Source: Streptomyces sp. NBC_00425 | GTDB lineage: Bacteria; Actinomycetota; Actinomycetes; Streptomycetales; Streptomycetaceae | Reading direction: 5' to 3' | Assembly (NCBI RefSeq): GCF_036030735.1 | Contig: NZ_CP107928.1 | Span: forward strand, 5,208,001 to 5,272,000 | Length of the DNA stretch: 64,000 nt | Part shown: piece by piece, positions 29,108-38,761 of the stretch | How positions within the stretch are numbered: the stretch's first letter is position 1 | Layout: the number at the start of each line of letters is the position of its first letter | Made by a program: the position numbers and the translations under genes | The notes under the pieces: model-generated | The model's database searches: none | What the model saw: the letters and a program-made list of their open reading frames with translations, nothing else | What the model was told of the DNA's origin: nothing

Positions 29108-30172
29108 TCAGCGACCGGTCTGCGGGGCCTTCCAGCGGGCGATGCCGCGGGCCACCAGGTTCAGGATCATCACGAAGGCGATCAGCGTGAGCGACGCCGC
29201 CCAGGCGCGGTCGTAGGCCGCCGACGAACCCGCGCTCTGCGCGTACTGCTGGTAGATGTACAGCGGCAGCGACGCCTGCGCTCCCTCGAAGGGGTTGGCG
29301 TTGATGAACGGGTTGCCGAAGACCAGGAGCAGGACCGGAGCCGTCTCGCCCGCGATGCGGGCGACCGCCAGCATCACGCCCGTGATGATGCCTCCGATGG
29401 ACGTCGGGACGACCACCTTGAGGATCGTGCGCCACTTGGGGACGCCCAGGGCGAGCGAGGCCTCGCGCAGCTCGTTCGGGACGAGCTTCAGCATCTCCTC
29501 CGTCGAGCGCACGACCACCGGCATCATCAGGATCGCCAGGGCGAGGGAGCCCGCGAAACCGAACGGCTGCAGGTCGAGCATCAGCATCAGGCTGAGGATG
29601 AACAGACCCGCCACGATGGAGGGGATGCCGGTCATGACGTCGACGAAGAACGTGACCGCCTTCGCGAGGCCGCCCCGGCCGTACTCGACCAGGTAGATCG
29701 CCGTCAGGATGCCGACGGGCGCGCCGATCGCGGTGGCGAGTCCCACCTGCTCCAGGCTGCCGAGGATCGCGTGGTAGATGCCGCCGCCGGGCTCGCTGTC
29801 CGCCACCACGCCCATGGAGTGGGTGAGGAAGTAGACGTCCAGGACCTTCACGCCCCGCATGATCGTCGTCCACAGGAGCGAGACCAGCGGGACCACGGCC
29901 AGCAGGAACGCCACCCAGACCAGGCTCGTCGCGATCCGGTCCTTGGCCTGGCGCCGGCCCTCCACCTTCGCGGCGATGCCGTAGGTGCCGAGGACGAACA
30001 GGATGCCGGCGATCAGGCCCCACTGGACCTTGCTGTCGAGGCCGCCGGCGAGGCCGATGACGGCCGCGAGGGCGAGGGAGCCGGCCGCGATGGCCCACGG
30101 GGACCACGTCGGCAGGCTCGCGCCGCGGAGCGTGCTGGGGCTCTTGTCGGCTACTGCGCTTGCGTGGCTCAT
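29108..30172 (-). CDS. pstA: Phosphate ABC transporter permease PstA
   Basis: 354 residues, about eight membrane helices: a Streptomyces-type extension with two or three extra helices precedes the six-helix permease core. The EAA loop ELREASLALGVPKWRTILKVVVP that docks on PstB is conserved. ATG 30172 overlaps the pstC stop (ATGA), indicating coupled translation. Confidence 0.93.
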   Translation of the reverse strand: MSHASAVADKSPSTLRGASLPTWSPWAIAAGSLALAAVIGLAGGLDSKVQWGLIAGILFVLGTYGIAAKVEGRRQAKDRIATSLVWVAFLLAVVPLVSLLWTTIMRGVKVLDVYFLTHSMGVVADSEPGGGIYHAILGSLEQVGLATAIGAPVGILTAIYLVEYGRGGLAKAVTFFVDVMTGIPSIVAGLFILSLMLMLDLQPFGFAGSLALAILMMPVVVRSTEEMLKLVPNELREASLALGVPKWRTILKVVVPTSIGGIITGVMLAVARIAGETAPVLLLVFGNPFINANPFEGAQASLPLYIYQQYAQSAGSSAAYDRAWAASLTLIAFVMILNLVARGIARWKAPQTGR

Positions 30173-31218
30173 GCGTTGGCCCCCGAGTACTCCTTGCGGC
30201 GGGCGATGATCATGCGTGCCGCGCCGTTGACCAGCAGGGTGATGACGAACAGGACCAGGCCGGAGGCGATGAGCGCGTCACGGCCGAACTCCGTCGCCTC
30301 GTTGAACTTGCTGGCGATGTTCTGGGCGAAGGTGCCGCCGCCGGGGTTCAGCAGGCTGGCGTGGATGTCGAAGTCGGGCGAGAGGACCGTGGCCACGGCC
30401 ATCGTCTCGCCGAGTGCGCGGCCGAGGCCGAGCATCGAGGCCGAGATGACGCCGGAGCGGCCGAAGGGGATCACCGCCATGCGGATGACCTCCCAGCGGG
30501 TTGCGCCCAGCGCCAGGGCCGCCTCCTCGTGCATCTGCGGGACCTGGCGGAAGACCTCGCGGCTGACGTTGGTGATGACCGGAAGGATCATCACGGCCAG
30601 CAGGATGCCCACCGTGAGCATCGAGCGCGGGGCGCCCTGGTCCCAGGAGAAGACACCGGTCCAGCCCAGGTAGTCGTCCAGCCAGCCGAACAGGCCGTCC
30701 ATGTGCGGCACGAGGACCAGGGCGCCCCAGAGGCCGTACACGATGGACGGGACGGCGGCCAGCAGGTCGATCACGTACGCGACGGGGCCGCTCATGCGGC
30801 GCGGGGCGTAGTGGGTGATGAAGAGGGCGATCGCGACGGCGATCGGGACCGCGATGACCATCGCGATGACCGACGAGACCACCGTGCCGAAGGCGAGGAC
30901 CGCGATGCCGAACTGCGGCGGCACGAGGCTGGTGTTCCACTCGAAGGCCGTCAGGAAGTTGGCGTCGTCCTTGCTGATGGCGAGGCTCGCGCGGTAGGCG
31001 AGGAAGACCGCGATCGCGGCCATGATCACCAGCAGGAAGATGCCCGAACCACGCGAGAGGGCCAGGAAGATCCGGTCACCGGGCCGGGTGGCGCCGCGTG
31101 CCGCGCGCTTCTCGTCGGCCGTCAGGAGGAGCGGGGCCGTCGAGAGGTCTGACGTGTCCAGCGGGGTCGTCGGGCGTGGGGTGTCGTCGGTGTCTGACTT
31201 GTGCGTCTCTATGTCCAT
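30169..31218 (-). CDS. pstC: Phosphate ABC transporter permease PstC
   Basis: 349 residues with six membrane helices and the EAA loop HEEAALALGATRWEVIRMAVIPF; YVIDLLAAVPSIVYGLWG is a typical PstC motif. The 50-residue hydrophilic N-terminus is usual in actinobacteria. ATG 31218 with GGAGA five bases upstream. Forms the membrane channel with PstA. Confidence 0.93.
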   Translation of the reverse strand: MDIETHKSDTDDTPRPTTPLDTSDLSTAPLLLTADEKRAARGATRPGDRIFLALSRGSGIFLLVIMAAIAVFLAYRASLAISKDDANFLTAFEWNTSLVPPQFGIAVLAFGTVVSSVIAMVIAVPIAVAIALFITHYAPRRMSGPVAYVIDLLAAVPSIVYGLWGALVLVPHMDGLFGWLDDYLGWTGVFSWDQGAPRSMLTVGILLAVMILPVITNVSREVFRQVPQMHEEAALALGATRWEVIRMAVIPFGRSGVISASMLGLGRALGETMAVATVLSPDFDIHASLLNPGGGTFAQNIASKFNEATEFGRDALIASGLVLFVITLLVNGAARMIIARRKEYSGANA

Positions 31219-31361
31219 GGGGGTCTCCGGTCTGCGGAGCCGCCTGTGGGTGTGGGCGGCTCGGGTGGGGCCGGATCGCGGGCGGCGGCCCCTGGCGGCG
31301 GTGCACCGGACGGGTGCGGTCCGGACCGGGTCGTCCCCGGAGCCGGACCGCACCGCTCAGA

Positions 31362-32489
31362 TCAGCTCAGGCCCTCGATGGTGGTGCGGACCTTGGCGAT
31401 GATGGCGTCGGGGATCGGCGCGTAGTCGATGCCCGAGAGGATGCCCTGGCCGTCCTCGCTGGCGATGTAGCGCAGGAACGCCTTGGTGGCGGGCAGGGTG
31501 TCGGCCTTGTTGCCCTTGTCGCAGGCGATCTCGTACGTGACCAGGGTAAGCGGGTAGGCGCCGTCGGCCTTGGTGTTGTAGTCCAGCTTCAGCGACAGGT
31601 CGCTGCCGGTGCCGACGACCTGCGCGGCGGCGACGGCCTTCGTGGCGCCGTCCGAGGAGGGCTTGACCGGGGCCGCGGCACCGGTGTTGACGGCGACCGT
31701 GCCGAGACCGTCCTTGGCGTACGACAGCTCCATGTAGCCGATCGCGCCGTTGGTCTGCTTGACGCCCTGCGCGACGCCGGAGGAGCCGGCCGCGGCCTGG
31801 CCGCCCTTGGCCTGCCAGGCCTTGCCGCCGGAGTACTTCCAGTCGTTCGGGGCGGCGGCGATCAGGTACTTGGTGAAGTTGTCCGTGGTGCCGGACTCGT
31901 CCGAGCGGTGGTACGGCTGGATCTTCAGGTCGGGCAGCTTCGCGCCGGGGTTCAGCTTGGCGATCGCGGCGTCGTTCCAGTTGGTGATCTTGCCGTCGAA
32001 GATCTTGGCGATCGTCGAGGCGTCGAGGACGAGGTTGTCCACGCCGGAGACGTTGTAGGCGACGGCGATCGGGCCGGCCACCATCGGCAGGTCGATGCCC
32101 TGGCCGCCCTTGCAGACGGACTTGGAGGCGGCGACGGCGTCGGGCTTCAGTGCCGAGTCCGAACCGGCGAAGGCGACCTGACCCTGCGTGAAGGCGGTGA
32201 CGCCCGCGCCGGAGCCGGAGCCCTTGTAGTTGACCTGGACACCCGAGCAGGCCTGCGTGAAGTTCTTCACCCAGGCGTCGATCGCGTTCTTCTGCGCGGA
32301 GGAGCCGTCGGCGAGCAGCTGGCCCTTGGCGTCGTCGCACTTGATGGACCCGGCGGCCGCGGTGGCGGAGGAGCTGCTGCCACTCTTGGTGCCGGTGTCG
32401 TCCGAGCCGCACGCCGTGAGGGCCAGGGCGCCGGAGACCGCGAGAGCACCGAGGGAGAGAGCCCGCCGGTTCATGCGCTGAAGCTTCAC
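31362..32489 (-). CDS. pstS: Phosphate-binding lipoprotein PstS
   Basis: 375 residues. A lipoprotein signal (SLGALAVSGALALTAC) anchors the solute-binding protein. Phosphate-ligand segments are visible: GSGSGAGVTAF, FAGSDSAL, and HRSDESGTTDNF. GTG 32489 is used; ATG 32474 (MNRRALS) is an alternative. Preceded by a PHO box, so expressed when phosphate is scarce through PhoR-PhoP; 143 bases separate it from pstC. Confidence 0.95.
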   Translation of the reverse strand: MKLQRMNRRALSLGALAVSGALALTACGSDDTGTKSGSSSSATAAAGSIKCDDAKGQLLADGSSAQKNAIDAWVKNFTQACSGVQVNYKGSGSGAGVTAFTQGQVAFAGSDSALKPDAVAASKSVCKGGQGIDLPMVAGPIAVAYNVSGVDNLVLDASTIAKIFDGKITNWNDAAIAKLNPGAKLPDLKIQPYHRSDESGTTDNFTKYLIAAAPNDWKYSGGKAWQAKGGQAAAGSSGVAQGVKQTNGAIGYMELSYAKDGLGTVAVNTGAAAPVKPSSDGATKAVAAAQVVGTGSDLSLKLDYNTKADGAYPLTLVTYEIACDKGNKADTLPATKAFLRYIASEDGQGILSGIDYAPIPDAIIAKVRTTIEGLS

Positions 32490-32637
32490 TTGAGGAAGGT
32501 CCTTCCAGGAGCCGCCGTCCTGAAATCCGGCGGCGTGCGGTGGGTGCGAAGTCTGTTTGGTGTGGACGCGTCCCCTTGGTCGCGTGCCGCACCGGGTAAG
32601 GCTGAAATTAGGCAGATCAGGTGAAGGCGCTCACGGA

Positions 32638-32659
32638 CGGGAGTGAACGGGGGGTGAAC
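32638..32659 (-). promoter_or_regulatory. PHO box (PhoP site) upstream of pstS
   Basis: On the minus strand GTTCACCCCCC and GTTCACTCCCG stand head to tail as two 11-base units, exactly the Streptomyces PHO-box form. Two weaker units (TCCGTGAGCGC, CTTCACCTGAT) continue in phase towards the gene. It sits about 150 bases before the pstS start. Confidence 0.85.
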
Positions 32660-32786
32660 CCCTGGGGACGGTGCGGTGAGGTCACGGAAAGCTCACGCCG
32701 AGGACACGGAGCGGTACCGGCGCGGGGGTGGGGCGTGGGCTGCCGAAACCTCTGGAATCAGCCGTCGGCCGTGAGCCTCCACACCC

Positions 32787-33239
32787 TTATGCCAGGTGCA
32801 GGACCTGCAGCAGTGCGTCCACGAGGGTGCGGTCCCTCGGCTGGGTGAGCCGGTCGCGGGCCGCGGGCGGCGGCAGCCAGAGGAGGCGGTCGACCTCGTC
32901 GTTCGGGGTGAAGACCCCGGAGACCGCCTCCGCCGCCCAGTAGCGGACGTGCTTGGGGCGGCCGTTCGCCTCGTAGTCGACGGACGGCAGCGGCACGCCG
33001 GGGACGGCCAGGTGACCGGTCTCCTCCTCGACCTCGCGCAGGGCTCCCGTGAGCGCATCCTCGTCGCGTTTCAGCTTGCCCTTCGGGTGCGACCAGTCGT
33101 CGTACTTGGGTCGGTGCACGAGACACACCTCCAGTCCGCCGTCCGCCGGGGCGCGACGCCACAGCACACAGCCCGCCGCCCGGACGGTCGTGGTGTCGGG
33201 GCCGTCGGAGGCGTCGTCCGGGTTCTTCGCCGTGCTCAC
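32787..33239 (-). CDS. NUDIX hydrolase, MutT-like
   Basis: 150 residues. A full Nudix box G-x5-E-x7-R-E-V-x-E-E-x-G is present in GKLKRDEDALTGALREVEEE followed by TGH. It resembles the N-terminal half of actinobacterial MutT1 proteins, which hydrolyse 8-oxo-dGTP or diadenosine polyphosphates, but the usual C-terminal histidine phosphatase domain is absent. Downstream of the CHAD and ppk genes on the same strand, so perhaps part of nucleotide/polyphosphate housekeeping. GTG start at 33239; ribosome site weak. Confidence 0.85.
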   Translation of the reverse strand: MSTAKNPDDASDGPDTTTVRAAGCVLWRRAPADGGLEVCLVHRPKYDDWSHPKGKLKRDEDALTGALREVEEETGHLAVPGVPLPSVDYEANGRPKHVRYWAAEAVSGVFTPNDEVDRLLWLPPPAARDRLTQPRDRTLVDALLQVLHLA

Positions 33240-33283
33240 CGGTGGTCACCGCCTGTCGGATAGGGGGTGTGCGGTCGGGTCGG

Positions 33284-34705
33284 TCAGGTGGTCGTGACGG
33301 GATGTCTCTGCCAGGAGCGCTGGAACGCGTACCGTGCCGCCTCCACCTCGTGCCGCTGGTCCGCGTGCAGCACGCCGAGCGCGTACGCAGTCGCGGGCGC
33401 GATCCGGGGCGTGCGGGCCGCCTGCGCCGCCGCGGCGGCAGCCTCCGAGGCGTCCCGGTGCCGGTCGAGGGCGGCGCCGGCGGCCGGCAGGCGGACGTCG
33501 TGCGGCGCAGCGTCCGGTCCGCCGAGGACCTCGCACGCGTACCGGTGCAGACGCAACAGGAGACGGACGTGGTGCCAGGGCGCGTCCTGCGGGTGCGGGG
33601 CCGCATCCGCGGAGAGGCCGTGGATCAGGGCCTCCGCGTTGTACGGGCTGCCCGCAGTGATCAGCGGCAGCGCGGCGACGGCGTCGGCGAGGCGTTCCTC
33701 GGCCGCGGCGGCGAAGGGGCGCAGATCGGTGGCGGAGGCGGCCGGCGTGAGGGGGACCTCGCTGGCGAGGACGGCGGCCCTGTCCGCGACGGCGTGGAAG
33801 CGGGAGGAGCCGAGGGCCTGGAGCGCGGTGGAGTGGGCCCGCGTGCGGGCGAGGGTGAGCTGACGGTCCAGAAGGGCGCCGGCCTTCGCCGCACCGACGG
33901 TGAGGTTGCCGCGGTCGGCGGGCGCGGAGGCGGTCGACGAGGACGACGGGGTCGCGGGCCGCGCGGCGGCGGGACGGGCGCCCGCGGCGCGCGGGGCCGT
34001 GTCGGCGCGGGAGGCGGTGTCGGCGGGCGAGGCGGTCGTGGTGCGGGCGTCGGTGCCGGTCGGTGCGGCGGTGAGGGTCCCGCCCTGCGGGCCGCCCGCG
34101 CCCCGCGCGGTGCGTGCGTCGGCCGCGGCGGGCGCGGTGGGTGCGTGCGCCGCGCTGATCGGGTGAGGAGGGAGGTCGGGCAGGACGGGAGCGCCGGGCG
34201 CCGACGGTGTGGCGGGGACGCCCGGTGTGCCCGGTGTGCCCGGTGTGCTGGGGGCGGCCGGGGCGGCCGCGGGCGGCGGTACCAGTGCCGCCGTCGGCTG
34301 CGGGGCGGCGCCGGACAGGCGGTTCAGTGCGAGCAGCAGGCGTTCCAGCCGGGCGCCGTAGGCGTGCTCCAGCGCCAACGTGGCGGACAGCCAGGACAGT
34401 TCCGACCGGAGTGCCTGCGACCACTCGGCGTCGAGCAGGGGGCGGAAGGTGTGCAGACTGCCGCTGATGCGGCGGGCCGAGCGGCGCAGGGCGCGCGCCG
34501 CGTCGTTCCGTTCCTCCGCGCCGCTCACCGGGGAGTGCGACGTGCCGTGCGACGCCGACGCCGCGCTCCCCGCCTCCCGGTGCTGGCGCAGCGCACGGAG
34601 GAACTCCGTGGCCTGGGCCCGCAGGTAGCCCTCGAGGGCGTCCCCCGTGTTGACGGGCCCGGCCGCGGAGGCCGAGGCCGTCAGGTCATGGTGTCGCTGT
34701 GCCAC
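33284..34705 (-). CDS. CHAD-domain protein with a long low-complexity insert
   Basis: 473 residues. Helical CHAD-like halves (about 24-130 and 270-460: [53 protein letters not shown]) flank about 140 residues of Pro/Ala/Thr-rich linker. CHAD domains bind polyphosphate and often neighbour polyphosphate genes, as here: the GTG start (GGAGG seven bases upstream) overlaps the ppk stop by 20 bases. The usual His of the first CHAD helix (V-H-x-x-R-V) is replaced by Ala. Probably binds or organises polyphosphate; the insert looks disordered. Confidence 0.78.
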   Translation of the reverse strand: MAQRHHDLTASASAAGPVNTGDALEGYLRAQATEFLRALRQHREAGSAASASHGTSHSPVSGAEERNDAARALRRSARRISGSLHTFRPLLDAEWSQALRSELSWLSATLALEHAYGARLERLLLALNRLSGAAPQPTAALVPPPAAAPAAPSTPGTPGTPGVPATPSAPGAPVLPDLPPHPISAAHAPTAPAAADARTARGAGGPQGGTLTAAPTGTDARTTTASPADTASRADTAPRAAGARPAAARPATPSSSSTASAPADRGNLTVGAAKAGALLDRQLTLARTRAHSTALQALGSSRFHAVADRAAVLASEVPLTPAASATDLRPFAAAAEERLADAVAALPLITAGSPYNAEALIHGLSADAAPHPQDAPWHHVRLLLRLHRYACEVLGGPDAAPHDVRLPAAGAALDRHRDASEAAAAAAQAARTPRIAPATAYALGVLHADQRHEVEAARYAFQRSWQRHPVTTT

Positions 34706-36917
34706 GCCGGCGCCTCCGGGCGTCTATGAGCATCTCCTGGACGTTGCGCAGGGGGCCGCCTTCCGCGTCGGTCGCGTGCCGGGTCCACTCGCCGTCGGGG
34801 CCGAGGTGCCAGGAGGCGGTGGCGTCGGACATGCCCGTCTCCAGGAACCGGTTCAGCGTCGCCCGGTGTGCCGGGTCGGTGACCCTGACCAGGGCTTCGA
34901 TACGGCGGTCGAGGTTGCGGTGCATCATGTCGGCGCTGCCGATCCACACCTCCGGCTCCCCGCCGTTGCCGAAGCCGAACACGCGGGAGTGCTCGAGGAA
35001 GCGGCCGAGGATGGAGCGGACCCGGATGTTCTCCGACAGGCCCGGCACACCCGGGCGCACCGCGCAGATGCCGCGCACCCAGACGTCGACCGGCACGCCC
35101 GCCTGCGACGCCCGGTAGAGGGAGTCGATGAGCGCCTCGTCCACGATGGAGTTGACCTTGATGCGGACGTGTGCGGGCCGTCCGGCGCGGTGGTGCTGGA
35201 TCTCCTTGTCGACCCGTGAGATCAGACCGTCGCGCAACGACTTGGGGGCGACGAGCAGGCGTCGGTAGGTCTCACGGCGGGAGTAGCCGGAGAGCCGGTT
35301 GAAGAGGTCGGAGAGGTCCGCGCCGACCTGCGGGTCGGCGGTGAGCAGACCGAGGTCCTCGTAGAGCCGGGCCGTCTTCGGGTGGTAGTTGCCGGTGCCG
35401 ACGTGGCAGTAGCGCCGCAGCGTGTCGCCTTCCTGGCGGACCACCAGCGACAGCTTGCAGTGGGTCTTCAGACCGACGAGGCCGTAGACGACGTGGCAGC
35501 CGGCCTCCTCCAGCTTGCGCGCCCACTTGATGTTGGCGTGCTCGTCGAAGCGGGCCTTGATCTCGACCAGGACGAGGACCTGCTTGCCCGACTCGGCGGC
35601 CTCGATGAGCGCGTCCACTATCGGGGAGTCGCCCGAGGTGCGGTACAGGGTCTGCTTGATGGCGAGGACGTCCGGGTCCAGCGCCGCCTGCTCCAGGAAC
35701 GCCTGCACGGACGTCGAGAAGGAGTCGTACGGGTGGTGCAGCAGGACGTCCCGGCTGCGCAGGGCGGCGAAGATGTCCGGCGGCGACGCCGACTCGACCT
35801 CCGCGAGGTCGCGGTGGGTGCCGGCGATGAACTTCTTGTACTTCAGCTCGGACCGGTCGAGGCCGCTGATGCGGAAGAGGCCGGTGAGGTCGAGCGGGCC
35901 CGGCAACGGGTAGACCTCGGCCTCGCTGATCTTCAGCTCGCGCACCAGCAGGTCGAGCACCTCGCGGTCGATGGACTCCTCGACCTCCAGGCGCACCGGC
36001 GGCCCGAAGCGGCGTCGCATGAGCTCCTTCTCCAGGGCCTGGAGCAGGTTCTCGGCGTCGTCCTCCTCGACCTCGAGGTCCTCGTTGCGGGTGAGGCGGA
36101 AGGCGTGGTGCTCCAGCACCTCCATGCCCGGGAACAGCTCCTCCAGGTGGGCGCCGATGACGTCCTCGATGGGGACGTACCGGCCGGGGGAGCTCTCCAG
36201 GAAGCGGGACAGCAGCGGCGGCACCTTGACGCGCGCGAAGTGCTTGTGGCCGCTGACCGGGTTGCGCACGACGACCGCGAGGTTGAGCGAGAGACCCGAG
36301 ATGTACGGGAAGGGGTGCGCGGGGTCGACGGCGAGGGGCGTGAGGACCGGGAAGATCTGGTGCCGGAACAGGGTGAAGAGGCGGGCCTGCTCCTTCTCCG
36401 TCAGCTCGTTCCAGCGGACGAGGTGGATGCCCTCCTCCGCGAGCGCGGGGGCGATGTCCTCGTGGTAGGTCGCGGCGTGCCGGGCCATGAGCTCGCGCGA
36501 GCGGGCCCAGATCATCTCCAGCACCTCGCGCGGCTGGAGACCGGAGGCGGAGCGGGTGGCGACGCCGGTGGCGATGCGGCGCTTCAGTCCGGCCACCCGG
36601 ACCATGAAGAACTCGTCCAGGTTGCTGGCGAAGATGGCCAGGAAGTTCGCCCGCTCGAGCAGGGGCGTGTCGGGGTCCTCGGCGAGTTCCAGGACCCGCT
36701 CGTTGAACGCGAGCCAGCTGCGCTCCCGGTCGAGGAAACGACCCTGCGGCAGCTCCGGACCGTCGTAGGGGGCCTCCTCGTACGTGTCGAGGTCGGCGTC
36801 GATGTCGGGCTCCAGATCGGAGACGACGGCAGCCACGGTGTGCGGGCGGTGCGCGGCTATGGAGCCCACGGAGGGCTGCGCGTGCTGGACCTCGGCCTGG
36901 GTGTCTGACTGGCTCAT
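34686..36917 (-). CDS. ppk: Polyphosphate kinase PPK1
   Basis: 743 residues from ATG 36917. The four PPK1 domains are complete: N-terminal [19 protein letters not shown], head domain, and two phospholipase-D-like C domains. The autophosphorylated His lies in [13 protein letters not shown] and the second in [12 protein letters not shown]. It polymerises ATP gamma-phosphate into polyphosphate, reversibly. An ATG at 37043 (MKPAVPEP) would add 42 residues and I recall a similar longer annotation in S. coelicolor; neither start has a good ribosome site. Head of the ppk-CHAD-NUDIX run; repeats resembling PHO boxes lie upstream. Confidence 0.93.
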   Translation of the reverse strand: MSQSDTQAEVQHAQPSVGSIAAHRPHTVAAVVSDLEPDIDADLDTYEEAPYDGPELPQGRFLDRERSWLAFNERVLELAEDPDTPLLERANFLAIFASNLDEFFMVRVAGLKRRIATGVATRSASGLQPREVLEMIWARSRELMARHAATYHEDIAPALAEEGIHLVRWNELTEKEQARLFTLFRHQIFPVLTPLAVDPAHPFPYISGLSLNLAVVVRNPVSGHKHFARVKVPPLLSRFLESSPGRYVPIEDVIGAHLEELFPGMEVLEHHAFRLTRNEDLEVEEDDAENLLQALEKELMRRRFGPPVRLEVEESIDREVLDLLVRELKISEAEVYPLPGPLDLTGLFRISGLDRSELKYKKFIAGTHRDLAEVESASPPDIFAALRSRDVLLHHPYDSFSTSVQAFLEQAALDPDVLAIKQTLYRTSGDSPIVDALIEAAESGKQVLVLVEIKARFDEHANIKWARKLEEAGCHVVYGLVGLKTHCKLSLVVRQEGDTLRRYCHVGTGNYHPKTARLYEDLGLLTADPQVGADLSDLFNRLSGYSRRETYRRLLVAPKSLRDGLISRVDKEIQHHRAGRPAHVRIKVNSIVDEALIDSLYRASQAGVPVDVWVRGICAVRPGVPGLSENIRVRSILGRFLEHSRVFGFGNGGEPEVWIGSADMMHRNLDRRIEALVRVTDPAHRATLNRFLETGMSDATASWHLGPDGEWTRHATDAEGGPLRNVQEMLIDARRRRRGTATP

Positions 36918-37067
36918 GGACCCATTGTTCCGCGCGAACAGCGGGACAGGCGCGTCGGAACGTGCTGGCGGGATCGAGACGGAGCCTCCGCGGGGCTGAT
37001 GTCCCTCGGGAGGCGGCGAAGGCTCGGGCACGGCGGGCTTCATCGACCGAGCGTCGCAAGGTCGTCT

Positions 37068-37162
37068 TAACCGACGGTTACGGCGACATGGCGTGCGGGA
37101 TATCGGGGGGCGGCCCGCGAGGGTCGGAAGGGTTCGAACGGGTGAACGGTGAACTTGTGAAC
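37068..37162. promoter_or_regulatory. ppk / ECF sigma divergent promoter region with PHO-like repeats
   Basis: On the minus strand three GTTCAC hexamers (37162-37157, 37154-37149, 37147-37142) and a fourth GTTC (37139-37136) lie in a row, spaced 8, 7 and 8 bases. This resembles a PhoP site, though canonical spacing is 11. A perfect palindrome TAACCGACGGTTA sits at 37068-37080. The region separates ppk from the sigma gene at 37238. Confidence 0.55.
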
Positions 37163-37237
37163 GGGTCGGGGCGGGGTGCGCGGAAAATCGTGCGACGGAT
37201 CGTGAACCGATCGGCGGGGTCGATCCGATGAGGTGAT

Positions 37238-37789
37238 GTGAGCGAGACGAGAAGCGACGGGGAGCTGCTGCGGGCCATCGCGGCGGACCGGGACCGTCCT
37301 GCCTTCGAGGAGCTGTACCGGCGGTACGCGCCCTGGCTGACCGCGCGCATGCGCGGCCGCTGCGCCGACGCGGGGATAGTCGACGACGTCGTCCAGGAGA
37401 CGTTCCTCGCGGTGTGGCGCGGCACCGCCCGCCATCGCGAGGAGGGCTTCTCCGACGACGCCGCCGGCTGGCTGTGGCGCATCGCCGCACGCCGGCTGGT
37501 CGACGCCCTGCGCGGTGACGGGGCGCGCGGCAGGCTGCGCCAGGCGCTGTCCCGTCTGCGCCACCGGGACGAGGCCTCGGCGGAGGAACGCGTGCTCGCG
37601 GGGGTGGAGCACGGGGACCTCGCCGGGGCCCTCACCCGCCTCTCGCCGGAGCTGCGGGCCGTCCTGCAGGCGACCGTCATCGACGGTCTCACCACCCGGG
37701 AGGCGGCCGTACTGCTCGGCATCCCGCCCGGCACCGTCAAGACGCGGGCCCTGCGTGCCCGCAAGCACCTGCGGGAGGCGCTGGCATGA
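37238..37789 (+). CDS. ECF-type RNA polymerase sigma factor
   Basis: 183 residues. Region 2 (about 22-90: [20 protein letters not shown]...[15 protein letters not shown]) and region 4 (about 130-180: [36 protein letters not shown]) are both complete. GTG 37238 is preceded by GAGGTGAT. It is followed after 67 bases by a zinc-finger membrane protein, the likely anti-sigma factor, and by an ABC exporter, so the group is probably a self-contained envelope stress unit. No promoter match was sought beyond the region. Confidence 0.9.
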   Translation: MSETRSDGELLRAIAADRDRPAFEELYRRYAPWLTARMRGRCADAGIVDDVVQETFLAVWRGTARHREEGFSDDAAGWLWRIAARRLVDALRGDGARGRLRQALSRLRHRDEASAEERVLAGVEHGDLAGALTRLSPELRAVLQATVIDGLTTREAAVLLGIPPGTVKTRALRARKHLREALA

Positions 37790-37856
37790 GGCGGTACGTC
37801 CGCGGAAGAGACCTGCGCGGCCGCGCGGGCGACGAACGGCCGAGGGAGACACGGGC

Positions 37857-38699
37857 ATGACGTGGCACGTGGCAGAAGAGGATCTGCGCGCCTACGCGCA
37901 GGGCGCGCTGGCGCCGCCGCTGCTGTGGTCGGCCGACACCCATCTGACCGGATGCGCGCGGTGCCGGGCCCGCCTGGCGGAAGCCGCCGACCCGGTCGCG
38001 CTGGACGCCGCATGGGAGCGGCTGGACGCCGAGCTGGACGCGCCGCGGCCCAGCCTGCTCGAGCGGCTGCTGGTGCGGCTCGGAGTGGCCGACCACACCG
38101 CGAGGCTGCTCGCGGCGACCCCGGTGCTCCGCCGGTCCTGGCTGCTGTCGGTGCTGTTCCTCCTGGCCATGACGGTGCTGGCGGTGCGCCTCGCGGACCA
38201 GCCGGCACTGTTCCTGGCGCTGGCCCCGCTGCTCCCGCTCGCCGGGGTCGCGCTGTCGTACGGCCCCTCCCTCGACCCGACCTACGAGATGGCCGTCGTC
38301 GCCCCGACACACGGCTTCCGGCTGCTCATGATCCGTACGGTCGCGGTGCTCACGGCGGGTCTGGCGTTCAACGGCCTGGCCACGCTGGCCCTGCCGGGAT
38401 ACGGGCTGCTGGCACTGGCGTGGCTGCTGCCCGCGCTCGCCATCACCGCGACCGGCCTCGCGCTGACCGCCCGGCTGGGACCGGTCGTGGGGCCCTCCCT
38501 GGTCGGCATCGCCTGGGTCGCGGTGCTGGCGGTGGCCAGGGCCCAGACGCACCCGCACGACACGCTCGCCCCGTTCACGACGGCAGGCCAGTGCGCCGCG
38601 GCCACGGTGGCCGTCCTCGCCGGCCTGCTGCTCCACCGGACCCGCGACCGCTTCGACACCCGCCCCCTGGGCGGCTTCCCGGCCGACGGCGTCGGATGA
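37857..38699 (+). CDS. Zinc-finger membrane protein, probable anti-sigma factor
   Basis: 280 residues. The N-terminus has the zf-HC2 motif H-x3-C-x2-C (HLTGCARC, about residues 29-36), as in ZAS anti-sigma factors that hold an ECF sigma until released. Six membrane helices follow between about 85 and 265, more than the single helix of classic anti-sigma factors. ATG at 37857 with GAGGGAGAC upstream. Cotranscribed with the sigma gene and the ABC genes behind it. Confidence 0.82.
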   Translation: MTWHVAEEDLRAYAQGALAPPLLWSADTHLTGCARCRARLAEAADPVALDAAWERLDAELDAPRPSLLERLLVRLGVADHTARLLAATPVLRRSWLLSVLFLLAMTVLAVRLADQPALFLALAPLLPLAGVALSYGPSLDPTYEMAVVAPTHGFRLLMIRTVAVLTAGLAFNGLATLALPGYGLLALAWLLPALAITATGLALTARLGPVVGPSLVGIAWVAVLAVARAQTHPHDTLAPFTTAGQCAAATVAVLAGLLLHRTRDRFDTRPLGGFPADGVG

Positions 38700-38761
38700 C
38701 CCGGCCCCCGTTCCGTCGAGCCCCGTCCCCGACCTCCCTCCGGATCTCCAGGAGACCTCGC

